DNA of 64,000 bases from UBA11524 sp964464815 (GCA_964464815.1 CAYXHF010000006.1:16552-80551), one strand, 5' to 3'. Counted from the first letter of the stretch, positions 23,904 to 32,965 are shown. Notes: generated from the letters alone by a model not told the origin. Numbers and translations are program-made.

Positions 23904-25378
23904 AGCGATTGTTGATTTTGCTTTTATGTCTGCTGCTTGCGCTGTCCTCCTGTACCAGGCAAAGCACCCTGACGCCATCAAATACACTGCCGCCGCCAGC
24001 AATGCCCTACGACGCGCCGAAGGATATGCAGGGCATGCAGACGGAAACCACCTTCGCACTCTATCTGCCCGCAGAAAATGGTCAGACGCTTTTGTGTCAG
24101 TACGAGACGGCAACCATCAGCCGTATGGTGCATCCGGCGGAGACGGCCCTGACGCTGCTGCTGAATGCGGTGGCGCAGGATGGTGCGAAGCCCTTGTCGG
24201 ACTATGGCACGGTGGCATTGGCGGCAAGTGACGGCGTGCAGGTGTCGGGCAATGTCTGCACGGTCAATCTGGCCTCTGGCGCGCTGCAAATGTCCATTCA
24301 GAATCTGTACACGGTCTGCCTGTCGATTTCAACGACGCTGTGCGCCCTGCCGGATGTGTCGTTTGTGAACATCCTTGTCGCGGGACACCCGGTGGCCATG
24401 GATGTGCGCAATCTGCTGCCGTTGGGAGCGCTCTCCTCGGCATCGGGTGCGGATTTGACGCAGCGGTGGAACCAGCTGGTCGCCCAGCGCACAAGCGTTG
24501 GCGGTGTGGCGGCGCAAACGCCTTTGAGCAGCGCGGTGGTGCTGTATTTCCCCTTGATGGATGGACGTGGCCTGACAAGCGAGGTGCGCCAGCTCTCCTT
24601 TGATGGCCAGGACCCGCAGCAGCTTGTCTATGGCTTGCTCGATGCGCTCTCTGCTGGCGCATTGCAGGCTGACAATGTGCCAGCTATGCCGGATTTGCGC
24701 ACACTGCTGCTTCTGGCGCCGGAGGTGACGAAGCTATCCAGCGGCCGGCAATCACTTTCACTGCACTTTGTGCCGGATATGCTCCAGCAAACGGCCGCCA
24801 TGGGGCTTGATCCGGTTGCCTTGATGGGTGCAATCACCCTGACCATGACGGCCTTTGTGCCCAATGTCGAGCAGGTGGTGATCTGGGCCGGTGATGCGGC
24901 GCTGGGCAGCCTGTATTCTCCGCGGCACGGCACGCGCATTACGCCCGGTGGCGTGATGACCAGAGACATGTTCACCGCCCTGCTGACCGACCCGGTTACG
25001 TCCTGGGACAGGCGGGAAGACGCGCTTGTCCGCGTGACGCTGAATCTGCCGGCAGACAGCGCATGGCGCATGGAGGTGCTACTATCGCCGATTTTCCAGC
25101 GCATGGGCGTTTCCGGCAGCATGGAGGCGGTGGACTTTGCGGGCATTGCAATGCAGGGTGACACGATGCTGGTGAACTTCACCCCTGATGTGGCACAGCG
25201 AATTCAGGCATCCGGCGTGAATCAGCGCCTGCTGGCCTACAGCCTGACGGGAAGTATCTGCCAGCGGTATCATGTGCGGCGCGTGCGCTTCTTCTTTGGC
25301 GGCGAAAGCGTCGATTCGCTGGATGGAAACGTGATGTGGTCTGGAGAATTCCTGCCTGACCCGATTGTGCTACCGTAA
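23900..25378 (+). CDS. GerMN-domain lipoprotein, LpqB-like in position
   Basis: This 492-residue lipoprotein has a signal peptide ending in the lipobox LSSC. It appears to hold two GerMN-like units, the first near residues 40-175 (TTFALYLPAENGQTLLC, TALTLLLNAV) and the second near 195-330 (SSAVVLYFPLMDGRGL, LVYGLLDALS). A further beta-rich region completes it. ATG 23900 overlaps the previous stop by ATGA. It ends the response regulator-kinase-GerMN-GerMN operon, occupying the slot of LpqB in mtrAB-lpqB clusters. No separate terminator is obvious before the htrA promoter. Confidence 0.75.
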   Translation: MKRLLILLLCLLLALSSCTRQSTLTPSNTLPPPAMPYDAPKDMQGMQTETTFALYLPAENGQTLLCQYETATISRMVHPAETALTLLLNAVAQDGAKPLSDYGTVALAASDGVQVSGNVCTVNLASGALQMSIQNLYTVCLSISTTLCALPDVSFVNILVAGHPVAMDVRNLLPLGALSSASGADLTQRWNQLVAQRTSVGGVAAQTPLSSAVVLYFPLMDGRGLTSEVRQLSFDGQDPQQLVYGLLDALSAGALQADNVPAMPDLRTLLLLAPEVTKLSSGRQSLSLHFVPDMLQQTAAMGLDPVALMGAITLTMTAFVPNVEQVVIWAGDAALGSLYSPRHGTRITPGGVMTRDMFTALLTDPVTSWDRREDALVRVTLNLPADSAWRMEVLLSPIFQRMGVSGSMEAVDFAGIAMQGDTMLVNFTPDVAQRIQASGVNQRLLAYSLTGSICQRYHVRRVRFFFGGESVDSLDGNVMWSGEFLPDPIVLP

Positions 25379-25425
25379 ATTGCTGCAAAGTTTACGAAAT
25401 TCCATCGTTTGTTCAAAATTCGTTC

Positions 25426-25454
25426 ATGACAAGGTCAAAAAGAACCAGTATAAT
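25426..25454 (+). promoter_or_regulatory. Promoter of the HtrA protease gene
   Basis: ATGACA (25426-25431), a 17-base spacer and a perfect TATAAT (25449-25454). Confidence 0.7.
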
Positions 25455-25546
25455 AAAAGACGTAATCAGTTGAGAAAACTGATGGAAATCAGCACAAGGT
25501 ATCCAGCAGAGCAGCTGCTGGAAAAATGTGAAGGAGGCAATCCAAT

Positions 25547-26848
25547 ATGAAATTCCGGAAAGTGATGGGGACGATTGCACTGGGCTTGACGTGCGCGATG
25601 ATTGGCACGGGTGCAGGTGCGGCAGTGCGAGATATGTCGGCCTCCGCGGAGGCTGTTTCGGCGGCTAACACCAATAACACCGTGGTCGTCACCAGTCCTT
25701 TTACGGCGGCTATCAGCCAGGTGCGCAACAGCGTGGTGGGCGTGAGCAACTACCAGAAGGTGCGCTATGGCAACTATGGCAACAACTTCTATTATGGCTT
25801 TGGCTACGGCTTCGGGTATGGCAAGGGCTATGACAAGGAAGAGCCGGAGGAGAAGGAAGAGCTGGCATCCACCGGTTCGGGCGTCGTGATTGGTGAAGGC
25901 TTCGTGCTGACCAACTACCACGTGGTGGAGGATGCATCGAGCCTGCGCGTAACCGTGACGGATGAAAACGATGAGACGACCGAATACGCCGCTGTGCTGG
26001 TGACCTATGACGAAGCGCTGGATGTGGCCATTGTGTATGCTACGGATCTGGATCTCCCGGCGGTGCAGCTGGGCGACAGCGATTCCCTACAGGTGGGCGA
26101 CTGGGCCATCTGCATCGGCAACCCGCTGGGCTTCACCAAGACGACCACGGCGGGCATCGTCAGCGCCCTGAACCGTGCGGTGGAGTCGGAATCCTATGAC
26201 AAGTATGGACGCAAGTCCACCATCAGCAACGCCATGATTCAGGTTGATGCGGCCATCAACTCCGGTAACTCCGGCGGCGGCATGTTCTCCGTGACGGGCG
26301 AATTGATGGGTATCCCGACGCTCAAGTACACCGGTTCGTATTATTCCGGCAGCACGGTGGAAGGCATCGGCATGTGCATCCCGATTAACGCCGCCAAGCC
26401 GCTGATTAACAAGGTACTCTCCGGCGAAATCACCTTCACCGCGCCCGAAAAGCTGGGTGATGAGGAAAACAGCGACACGACCGAATCCGGCTCGCTGGTC
26501 GGCAAGCCGCGCATGGGCATCACCATGAAGAATCTGGCCAACAGCACCGCGCTGCGCAAGGGCCTGATTCCCAAGGGCGTCTATGTGGCCGAGGTGGAGG
26601 CGAACAGCCCTGCCGAGAAGGCTGGCATGCAGGTGGGTGACATCATCGTGGACGTCAACGACACCGTGATTACCTCCACCACCGAGCTGTCCGAAAAGGT
26701 CGGCGAATATGGCGTGGGTGACACGCTGCGCATCAAGGTCTACCGTGTGGAAGGCCTGGCTAACTACAGCGGCAACGATGACATTCCCGATGGCGAGTAC
26801 ATCGACATGGATGTGACGCTGGAAATTCTGGATGAAGTGAAGCAGTAA
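25547..26848 (+). CDS. htrA: HtrA/DegP-like serine protease with one PDZ domain
   Basis: This 433-residue envelope protease degrades or refolds damaged exported proteins. The trypsin-like domain has the catalytic triad His125 (TNYHVVED), Asp159 (ALDVAIV) and Ser242 (NSGNSGGG). A single PDZ domain spans about 315-425 (GVYVAEVEANSPAEKAGMQVGDII). The N-terminus is a signal peptide or membrane anchor (residues 1-30). Residues 73-95 are an unusual Tyr/Gly/Asn-rich stretch, followed by an acidic KEEPEEKEE segment before the protease domain. AAGGAGG precedes the ATG. It has its own promoter but directly follows the envelope two-component operon, so a shared role in envelope stress is plausible. Confidence 0.95.
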   Translation: MKFRKVMGTIALGLTCAMIGTGAGAAVRDMSASAEAVSAANTNNTVVVTSPFTAAISQVRNSVVGVSNYQKVRYGNYGNNFYYGFGYGFGYGKGYDKEEPEEKEELASTGSGVVIGEGFVLTNYHVVEDASSLRVTVTDENDETTEYAAVLVTYDEALDVAIVYATDLDLPAVQLGDSDSLQVGDWAICIGNPLGFTKTTTAGIVSALNRAVESESYDKYGRKSTISNAMIQVDAAINSGNSGGGMFSVTGELMGIPTLKYTGSYYSGSTVEGIGMCIPINAAKPLINKVLSGEITFTAPEKLGDEENSDTTESGSLVGKPRMGITMKNLANSTALRKGLIPKGVYVAEVEANSPAEKAGMQVGDIIVDVNDTVITSTTELSEKVGEYGVGDTLRIKVYRVEGLANYSGNDDIPDGEYIDMDVTLEILDEVKQ

Positions 26849-26855
26849 CCTTATG

Positions 26856-26896
26856 GGGCGCTCTTCTGTGCGAAAGGCATGGGAGAGCGCCCTTTT
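26856..26896 (+). terminator. Terminator after htrA
   Basis: GGGCGCTCT (26856-26864) pairs with AGAGCGCCC (26884-26892), followed by TTTT. Confidence 0.8.
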
Positions 26897-26916
26897 GCAT
26901 GCTTGCAAAATGCCTA

Positions 26917-26945
26917 TTGACAAGTGCCTTCTGTCTTGTTATAAT
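26917..26945 (+). promoter_or_regulatory. Consensus sigma-A promoter of the GNAT gene
   Basis: A perfect TTGACA (26917-26922), a 17-base spacer and a perfect TATAAT (26940-26945). Confidence 0.85.
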
Positions 26946-27010
26946 CAAAATGTGCGTTATGCAATAGGTGTTACAGAATAATGATGTACGTGCCGAAGGA
27001 GGAAATGCAC

Positions 27011-27523
27011 ATGAACATTCAGACGAAACGACTGACCATTGCGCCCTTGCAATTGGACATGGCGACGGCGCTGCATCTGCTGTCACTGGATGAGGACAAC
27101 CGCCGCTTTGTGCCGGATGAAGTATTCGAGACAGTCGAGGTGGCCGAGGAGACCCTCCGCTACCTGATCCACTGCTATGAAGCAGAGGACGGCCCGCTGG
27201 TCTATGGGCTGCTGCTGGATGCGACGCTGATTGGCTATGTGCAGGCCGTACCGATGGAGGATAACGCGTGGGAAATCGGCTATCACATCGGCAAGGATTA
27301 CACCTGCTGCGGCTTCGCGACGGAGGCGGTGGAAGCCTTCCTGCCGGTCATCATGGACAAGCTGGACTTGCAGGAAATCCAGGGTATCTGCTTGCAGGAC
27401 AATATCGCATCGTGCAAGGTGATGTATCGCTGCGGGTTCATCAAGGCGTTTGAAGGGCCTGGGCTGTATCAGGGGCAGGAAAGGGAAATCTGCCGATTTG
27501 TGTACAGGAAAGAAAATGCATAA
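27011..27523 (+). CDS. GNAT-family N-acetyltransferase
   Basis: This 170-residue protein has the RimJ/RimL-like GNAT pattern: the N-terminal QTKRLTIAPL strand, AWEIGYHIGKDYTCCGFATEAV (acetyl-CoA pyrophosphate loop, here CCGFA where QGxGxA is usual) and the C-terminal NIASCKVMYRCGFIKA. The acceptor is unknown; relatives modify ribosomal proteins, amino acids or small amines. ATG 27011 is chosen because AAGGAGG lies 8 bases before it, although an in-frame ATG occurs at 26981. It has a consensus promoter and a terminator shared with the convergent gene. Confidence 0.9.
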   Translation: MNIQTKRLTIAPLQLDMATALHLLSLDEDNRRFVPDEVFETVEVAEETLRYLIHCYEAEDGPLVYGLLLDATLIGYVQAVPMEDNAWEIGYHIGKDYTCCGFATEAVEAFLPVIMDKLDLQEIQGICLQDNIASCKVMYRCGFIKAFEGPGLYQGQEREICRFVYRKENA

Positions 27524-27527
27524 AAAC

Positions 27528-27574
27528 AGGCAGTGCAGCCTTCCCGCAAAGGGGAGCGTTGCACTGCCTTTCTT
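27528..27574. terminator. Bidirectional terminator between the GNAT and isomerase genes
   Basis: AGGCAGTGCA (27528-27537) pairs with TGCACTGCCT (27560-27569). It is followed by TTCTTT on the plus strand and by a GTTTTTA tract on the minus strand. Confidence 0.8.
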
Positions 27575-27585
27575 TATACGAATTT

Positions 27586-28515
27586 TTATGCGCCATAACG
27601 CGCGACAAAGCGGTCTGTACCGGTGATGATTTCCTCACTGCTCAGTCGGCCGGAAAGCTCCAGCACCTTGATGGGACTGCGCACGATGTACTCCCGGTAG
27701 GGCGCAAGCACGTCACCCGGCAGGGTGCAGGGCGCGTAGTGATCCAGCGCGTCCACGGCATCGTGGATGTGCATGCCGACAATCATGTCCGCGACCTTCT
27801 GCGATAGCGGCAGCTGCTGCAAGCCCATTTCCACCATCATGATGGCGTGGCCTGTGTCCAGCCAAATGCCGACCGGGCTGCCTGCAAAGCGCTCGGCAAT
27901 CAGGTCGAATTCGCTGAAAATCGGGCATTGGTGGCACATGGCGCGGTTTTCCATGCCCAGACGAACGGGCAGGTTGTTGCGCGCAACGTAATTCGCCAAT
28001 TCGTCAATGGACTTCATCATGCGATCCAGATACGGCTGTGCCTGACGTGCGGCCATCATCTGGGCATGCAGACGGCGGTATTCGTCCGAATCCTGCTGGT
28101 GCGTGGCAATGAGCTTTTTGAGCGGTACATCGAACGCATCCGGGGATAGCGGCACCTCCGTCGGGTGAAAGACGACCGCGCCTGCACCCAGCACACAGGC
28201 CCATTCCACACTGCCCTTGGCAAGCTCCACGGCCTGTTGGCGAAGCGCCTCGTCCTCATAGCCCAGCATGATGGAGTCGGTGTCAAAGCGCTTATCCAGC
28301 GTCTTGGGGAACACGTTGTGGACGCTGGAAACCTGAATCGCGCCCTCTGCGATGCGGCGGCGAATGCCGGAAAGCCATTCGGTGCGCACCTGATAATTCA
28401 GCTCCACACGGGAGAAGCCCAGCGCGTTCAGCTGGTCAATCAGCTCCTCGCCCGAATGCGCCTTGCGGAAGTTCCACATGGTCGAAATGGCAAGGTCTGC
28501 CTTGGTGAAAGACAT
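27586..28515 (-). CDS. Sugar phosphate isomerase/epimerase-like TIM-barrel protein
   Basis: This 309-residue protein has the AP-endonuclease-2/xylose-isomerase-like barrel pattern. Metal-ligand candidates are the His of VVFHPTEVP, the Glu of RLGMENRAM, WLDTGHAIM, the IVGMHIHD strand and the Glu in VLELSGR. The substrate is unknown; many relatives epimerise keto-sugars or inositols. ATG 28515 follows AAAGGAGGT by 7 bases. It lies downstream of the Opp-type transporter genes on the same strand, but a terminator (28593-28628) separates them, so co-transcription may be only partial. A role in processing imported sugars is inference. Confidence 0.8.
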   Translation of the reverse strand: MSFTKADLAISTMWNFRKAHSGEELIDQLNALGFSRVELNYQVRTEWLSGIRRRIAEGAIQVSSVHNVFPKTLDKRFDTDSIMLGYEDEALRQQAVELAKGSVEWACVLGAGAVVFHPTEVPLSPDAFDVPLKKLIATHQQDSDEYRRLHAQMMAARQAQPYLDRMMKSIDELANYVARNNLPVRLGMENRAMCHQCPIFSEFDLIAERFAGSPVGIWLDTGHAIMMVEMGLQQLPLSQKVADMIVGMHIHDAVDALDHYAPCTLPGDVLAPYREYIVRSPIKVLELSGRLSSEEIITGTDRFVARYGA

Positions 28516-28592
28516 CGGGGATACCTCCTTTGGAAAAACGCAATTTTCTGCATCAAGGGGTAATTTCTCCATCCATCAGCAAAAATCCTGCT

Positions 28593-28628
28593 GAAAAAAC
28601 GGGCACGCTGATGAAGGCGCGCCCGTTT
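28593..28628 (-). terminator. Terminator of the Opp-type operon
   Basis: ACGGGC pairs with GCCCGT (28599-28604 with 28621-28626), and the minus-strand transcript ends in a T6 tract. Confidence 0.75.
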
Positions 28629-28633
28629 GCATA

Positions 28634-29668
28634 TTACGTCGTTTCTGCTTCTTTTTCGCTCTCGGAGTAATCGAAGCCACGCAGGGACAGCTCCTCGGCG
28701 CGATGGCATGCCACCATGCGGCCATCCACCTCGCGCAGCTCGGGTGCTTCGCAACGGCAGCGCTCCGTGCAATAGCTGCAACGCGCGTGGAAGTAACAGC
28801 CGCTGGGCGGATTGGCCGGATTGGGAATCTCGCCACGCAGCGGAATGCGATCCATCACCGCATCCGGATCGGCAATCGGCACGGAGGACATCAGCGCCTC
28901 GGTGTAGGGATGCTTGGGATGCGCAAAGAGCTTTTCCGTCTCGCCAAACTCGACCATCTTGCCCAAATACATCACGCCTACCTTGTCCGAAATGTGCTCC
29001 ACGACGGACAGGTCATGGCTGATGAAGATGTAGGTCAGCTCCATTTCCTTCTGCAAGTCGCGCAGAAGGTTGATAATCTGCGCCTGAATGGACACGTCCA
29101 GCGCCGACACGGCCTCGTCACAGACGATAATCTGTGGCTTGAGAATCAGGGCGCGTGCAATGCCGATGCGCTGGCGCTGACCGCCGGAGAAGGCGTGCGG
29201 ATAGCGCATCAGATAGCTGGTGTTCAGGCCGACCTTGGCGGCAATGTCCTTGATGAGCGCCTCACGCTCGTGCTTGGGCATCTTGGGATAGTTGGCGCGA
29301 ATCGGCTCACCGATAATGTCCAGCACGGTCATGCGCGGGTCAAGGGAAGAGTAGGGATCCTGGAAAATCATCTGGATTTCCTTGCGGATAGGCTTCATCT
29401 GCTTTTTGTCCAGCGTCAGGAAGTTGACCGTTTCGCCGGAAAGCGTCTTGTAGAGGACTTCGCCCTCGCTGGCATCCAGTGCGCGCACGATGCAGCGTCC
29501 CAGCGTCGTCTTGCCGCAGCCGGATTCGCCGACGATGCCAATCGTTTCGCCCTTGTGGACGTCGAAGCTGACGTTGGTGACGGCGCGAACGCAAACGCCC
29601 TTGGAGGTGAAGCGCTTGGAGACGTTGCGAACCTGCAAAATCAGCTCACGCTTTGCTTTTTCCGTCAT
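28634..29668 (-). CDS. oppF: Opp/Dpp-type ABC importer ATP-binding protein (OppF-like)
   Basis: This 344-residue ATPase has Walker A GESGCGKTT, Q-loop MIFQDPYSSLDPR, signature FSGGQRQR, Walker B IIVCDEAVSALD and ISHDLSVVEH. The C-terminal oligopeptide-transporter extension has the Cys cluster CYFHARCSYCTERC that can hold an iron-sulfur cluster in this family. It abuts oppD with no gap. It powers uptake of peptides or, in plant-glycan degraders, oligosaccharides. Confidence 0.95.
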   Translation of the reverse strand: MTEKAKRELILQVRNVSKRFTSKGVCVRAVTNVSFDVHKGETIGIVGESGCGKTTLGRCIVRALDASEGEVLYKTLSGETVNFLTLDKKQMKPIRKEIQMIFQDPYSSLDPRMTVLDIIGEPIRANYPKMPKHEREALIKDIAAKVGLNTSYLMRYPHAFSGGQRQRIGIARALILKPQIIVCDEAVSALDVSIQAQIINLLRDLQKEMELTYIFISHDLSVVEHISDKVGVMYLGKMVEFGETEKLFAHPKHPYTEALMSSVPIADPDAVMDRIPLRGEIPNPANPPSGCYFHARCSYCTERCRCEAPELREVDGRMVACHRAEELSLRGFDYSESEKEAETT

Positions 29669-30691
29669 TTACGCTTCCTCCTTTCCGGCGCATGCCTTGC
29701 AGCGGTGGCAGGCGACGCAGTGCGTGCCGTCCAGACACAGGGTTTCAGGATCCTGCACGTTGCAGACGCCTTCAATGCGCTCCTGACAACGGTCGTAGAA
29801 GCCGCAGCCCGGCTTCAGGTTCAGCGCCAGCGGCACGGTGCCTTCAATGGAGAAGAGCTTGTCCTGCTTGAGCGTGCCAATCTTGTGGACGGAGCCCATC
29901 AGGCCGCGCGTGTAGGGATGCTGCGGGTTTTTGTAGATTTCCCGTGCTGTGCCGGTTTCCACAATTTTGCCCAGATACATGACCGCCACGCGGTCGCACA
30001 TCTTGGCCACCGTACCCAGGTCATGGGTGATGAAGAGAATCGCCATGCCCAGTTCCTTTTGCAGGGACTGCATCAATTCCAGAATCTGCGCCTGAATCGT
30101 CACGTCCAGCGCCGTGGTCGGCTCATCCGCAATCAGCAGGCGAGGACGGCACACCAGCGCCATGGCAATTAGCGCACGCTGGAGCATGCCGCCGGAAAAC
30201 TCATGCGGATACTGGTCATAGCGCTTCTCCGCATTGGCGATGCCGACCAGCTTCATCATGTCCAGGCTGATTTTCTTGGCCTCCTGCTTGTTCTTGGTGA
30301 TGTGCAGAAGGGTTGCCTCGTTAATCTGGTTGCCGATGGTGTACATGGGGCTGAAGGCGACCATGGGCTCCTGGAAAATCATCGAAATCTGCTTGCCACG
30401 GATGGCGCGAATCTCCTTTCCGCGCGGATTGAGGGTCAGCAGGTCAATCACCTGTCCCTGCTCATCGCGGAAGAGAATTTCGCCCGTGGAGCGGCACTTC
30501 TTGTCGTTGATGCCCAGAATCGCCTTGCTCGTCAGCGACTTGCCGCAGCCGGATTCGCCGACCAGACCCAGCGTTTCGCCCGGATGAATCTCAAAGTCCA
30601 CGCCACGCACGGGCGTTAGAAGACCTTCGTCCATCTTGATATTGACGCCCAAATTCTTCACTTGGATAATGGGCTGTTTTGTTTCACTCAT
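29669..30691 (-). CDS. oppD: Opp/Dpp-type ABC importer ATP-binding protein (OppD-like)
   Basis: This 340-residue ATPase has Walker A GESGCGKSL, Q-loop MIFQEPMVAFSPMY, signature FSGGMLQRA, Walker B LLIADEPTTALDVT and FITHDLGTVA. The C-terminal Cys motif CGFYDRCQERIEGVC and a further CHRCKAC end match OppD. It pairs with OppF as a heterodimeric motor. Its ATG follows oppC by 18 bases. Confidence 0.95.
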   Translation of the reverse strand: MSETKQPIIQVKNLGVNIKMDEGLLTPVRGVDFEIHPGETLGLVGESGCGKSLTSKAILGINDKKCRSTGEILFRDEQGQVIDLLTLNPRGKEIRAIRGKQISMIFQEPMVAFSPMYTIGNQINEATLLHITKNKQEAKKISLDMMKLVGIANAEKRYDQYPHEFSGGMLQRALIAMALVCRPRLLIADEPTTALDVTIQAQILELMQSLQKELGMAILFITHDLGTVAKMCDRVAVMYLGKIVETGTAREIYKNPQHPYTRGLMGSVHKIGTLKQDKLFSIEGTVPLALNLKPGCGFYDRCQERIEGVCNVQDPETLCLDGTHCVACHRCKACAGKEEA

Positions 30692-30709
30692 TGTTATTCA
30701 GCCCTCCAA

Positions 30710-31861
30710 TCACTTGTAGGGGTCGGCCGCGTCGCGCAGACCGTCGCCCAGGAAGTTAAATGCCAAGACGGTGATGATGACGAACAGGAGCGGAATCATC
30801 TTCCAGGGACACTGCGCGACGGAAACGAGATCCTCTGTTTCCTTGAGCAGCACACCCCAGCTGGTTGCGGGCGACTTCATGCCCAGACCCAGGTAGCTCA
30901 TGGACGTTTCGCCCAGAATCGAACCGGGAATGCCCAGCGTCAGGTTGACAATCAGGTAGCTCAGGAAGCCCGGCACAAGGTGCTTGGTGATGATCTTGAA
31001 GTCGCTCACGCCTGCCAGTCGGGCGGCGGTCACGTAGTCTTCCTTACGCAGGGAAATGAACTTACCACGCACCACACGCGCCAGACCCGTCCAGCCGATG
31101 AAGGAGAGAATGATGGTGATATACAGATACATCGCAGAGACGGAGATGTCCGGCGGAATGGCCGCAGACAGCGCCAGCCACAGCGGGATGGACGGAATGG
31201 CCGACAGCACCTCGATGATGCGCTGGATGATATTATCCACCAGACCACCGAAGTAGCCGGAAATGCCGCCAATCAGGATGCCCAGCACGAAGCTCAGCGC
31301 GGCGGAAACGAAGGGAATCGTCAGCGACACGCGGGAGCCATAGAGAATGCGGGAGAAAATATCACAGCCGGTGGAGTCCGCACCAAAGATGTTGATGCGC
31401 ACTGTCTTATCGACCTCACCCGCTTCATTGACCAGCCCGTAGAGGTGCAGGTTGGACGGAATCAGCCCGAAGAGCTTGTATTCGCCGCCCTCAACGAAGA
31501 ACTTGAGGTAGTATTTGCTGCTGGTGTCCTCCACAATCTTCTTTTCCAGCACCAGCTTGCCGTCCACTTTGGTCTTGATGTTTTCCTTTTTCAGCTTGTA
31601 GACGTAAGGACGGGAGAAGCTGCCGTCCTCATCGCGCCAGTGAACGGTGGTCGGTGCGGTATTTTTGTACAGGGCGGAGAATTCCTCCAGACCATAAGGG
31701 GCAATGAAATCGGCAAAGAGTGCGCCCAGATACAAAATCAGCAGCAGCAGCAGCGACAGGCGTGCCAGCTTGTGCTTTTGCAGCTTGCGCCACATCAGCG
31801 TCCATTGTGACGCCATGTAGTAGGATTCATCGTTGACTACTTTTTTGCGAAACAGCGCCAC
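30710..31861 (-). CDS. oppC: Opp/Dpp-type ABC importer permease (OppC-like)
   Basis: This 383-residue permease has an N-terminal OppC_N segment with one helix (about 30-52), a large extracytoplasmic insert (about 53-165) and five or six further helices. The EAA-type motif lies in KEDYVTAARLAGVSDFKIITKHLVPG. The start is GTG 31861, 9 bases after AAGGAG. The insert is longer than in E. coli OppC and resembles homologues in Clostridia. It sits 5 bases after oppB. Confidence 0.93.
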   Translation of the reverse strand: MALFRKKVVNDESYYMASQWTLMWRKLQKHKLARLSLLLLLILYLGALFADFIAPYGLEEFSALYKNTAPTTVHWRDEDGSFSRPYVYKLKKENIKTKVDGKLVLEKKIVEDTSSKYYLKFFVEGGEYKLFGLIPSNLHLYGLVNEAGEVDKTVRINIFGADSTGCDIFSRILYGSRVSLTIPFVSAALSFVLGILIGGISGYFGGLVDNIIQRIIEVLSAIPSIPLWLALSAAIPPDISVSAMYLYITIILSFIGWTGLARVVRGKFISLRKEDYVTAARLAGVSDFKIITKHLVPGFLSYLIVNLTLGIPGSILGETSMSYLGLGMKSPATSWGVLLKETEDLVSVAQCPWKMIPLLFVIITVLAFNFLGDGLRDAADPYK

Positions 31862-31866
31862 GTCCG

Positions 31867-32862
31867 TCAGCTCCTTTCTGTGAATCTGATGCGCGGATCA
31901 AGCCAGGCCAGCGCAATGTCGCTCAGCAGCGTGCCGACAACGACCAGAATGGCCTGAATCATGACGATGGTACCAGCCAGATACATGTCCTGCGATTTCA
32001 GGGCGGTCAGAAGCACCGGGCCTTGAATTTGCAGGTTCATGACGATGGCCGACACGGTCGAGCCGGAGAAGATGGTGCGCAGCGAGCCGGACATGCCGGA
32101 CACGACCGGGTTCAGCGCCGCACGCAGGCAGTACTTGTAGGTAATCGTCGCCTCGGAGCAGCCCTTGGCGCGTGCGCACAGCGTATACTGGCGTGCCTGC
32201 TCATCGAGCATCTGCGCACGGACAGTACGGATGATGCCACACGTGCCGGACGTGCCGATGACAATCAGGGGAATCAGGCAGCGGAACAGGAATTCCGGCA
32301 CATACTCCCAGCGCATACCGTTTTGCAGCATTTCGGTGCTGAACAGTCCCAAATACATTTGTCCTGTAGCCGTGTAGACCCAGTACATAATGAGGATGGC
32401 TAGCAGGAAATTCGGTGTTGCCGTGCCCAGAAAGCCGAAGAACGACCAGATGTAGTCGCCCGCCGAATACTGGTGATTGGCGCAGTAGATGCCAATGGGC
32501 AGCGACACGACGTATTGGAAGATGAGAATCACAAACGATACGCCCAGCGTCAGCCACAGGCGATCCATGATGACACTCCACACGCCACGGCCATATTCAA
32601 AGGAATAGCCAAAATTGCCGTGCAGGACGATGTCCTTGACCCAGTTGAAGTATTGCACAATCCATGGATCATCAAGGCCGTAATGTGCGCGCAGCTCCGC
32701 AATGTCTGCTTCCGTGAACTGCTCGCCCTCTGCTGTCATGGCTGCCACGTAGGAGTTCACATAGTCTCCCGGAGGCAGCTGAATGATGAAGAAAATCACA
32801 ACGGAAATAATGATGATCGTAGGAATGAAGAGAAGCAGACGTTTGCCGACATATTTAAGCAT
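31867..32862 (-). CDS. oppB: Opp/Dpp-type ABC importer permease (OppB-like)
   Basis: This 331-residue permease opens with the classic OppB helix (LLLFIPTIIIISVVIFFIIQLPPGDY). It has about six membrane helices and a loop RQYTLCARAKGCSEATITYKYCLRAALNPV as the ATPase-contact EAA motif. It forms the pore with OppC. The ribosome site is modest (GAGG, 5 bases away). A strong hairpin lies between it and the substrate-binding protein gene. Confidence 0.93.
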   Translation of the reverse strand: MLKYVGKRLLLFIPTIIIISVVIFFIIQLPPGDYVNSYVAAMTAEGEQFTEADIAELRAHYGLDDPWIVQYFNWVKDIVLHGNFGYSFEYGRGVWSVIMDRLWLTLGVSFVILIFQYVVSLPIGIYCANHQYSAGDYIWSFFGFLGTATPNFLLAILIMYWVYTATGQMYLGLFSTEMLQNGMRWEYVPEFLFRCLIPLIVIGTSGTCGIIRTVRAQMLDEQARQYTLCARAKGCSEATITYKYCLRAALNPVVSGMSGSLRTIFSGSTVSAIVMNLQIQGPVLLTALKSQDMYLAGTIVMIQAILVVVGTLLSDIALAWLDPRIRFTERS

Positions 32863-32906
32863 CTGTGCCTCGCAGCCTTTCTACGCAAATTTCGTTAAAC
32901 CTGGAA

Positions 32907-32946
32907 TGCGGGAGGCCATTCTTTGAAAAAAGGACAGCCTCCCGCA
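32907..32946 (-). other. Intercistronic hairpin between the substrate-binding protein and permease genes
   Basis: TGCGGGAGGC (32907-32916) pairs perfectly with GCCTCCCGCA (32937-32946) across a 20-base loop. No U-tract follows, so it looks like an RNA-stability or attenuation element that favours the binding-protein message rather than a full terminator. Confidence 0.6.
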
Positions 32947-32965
32947 ACGAGTGAATTATGGACGT

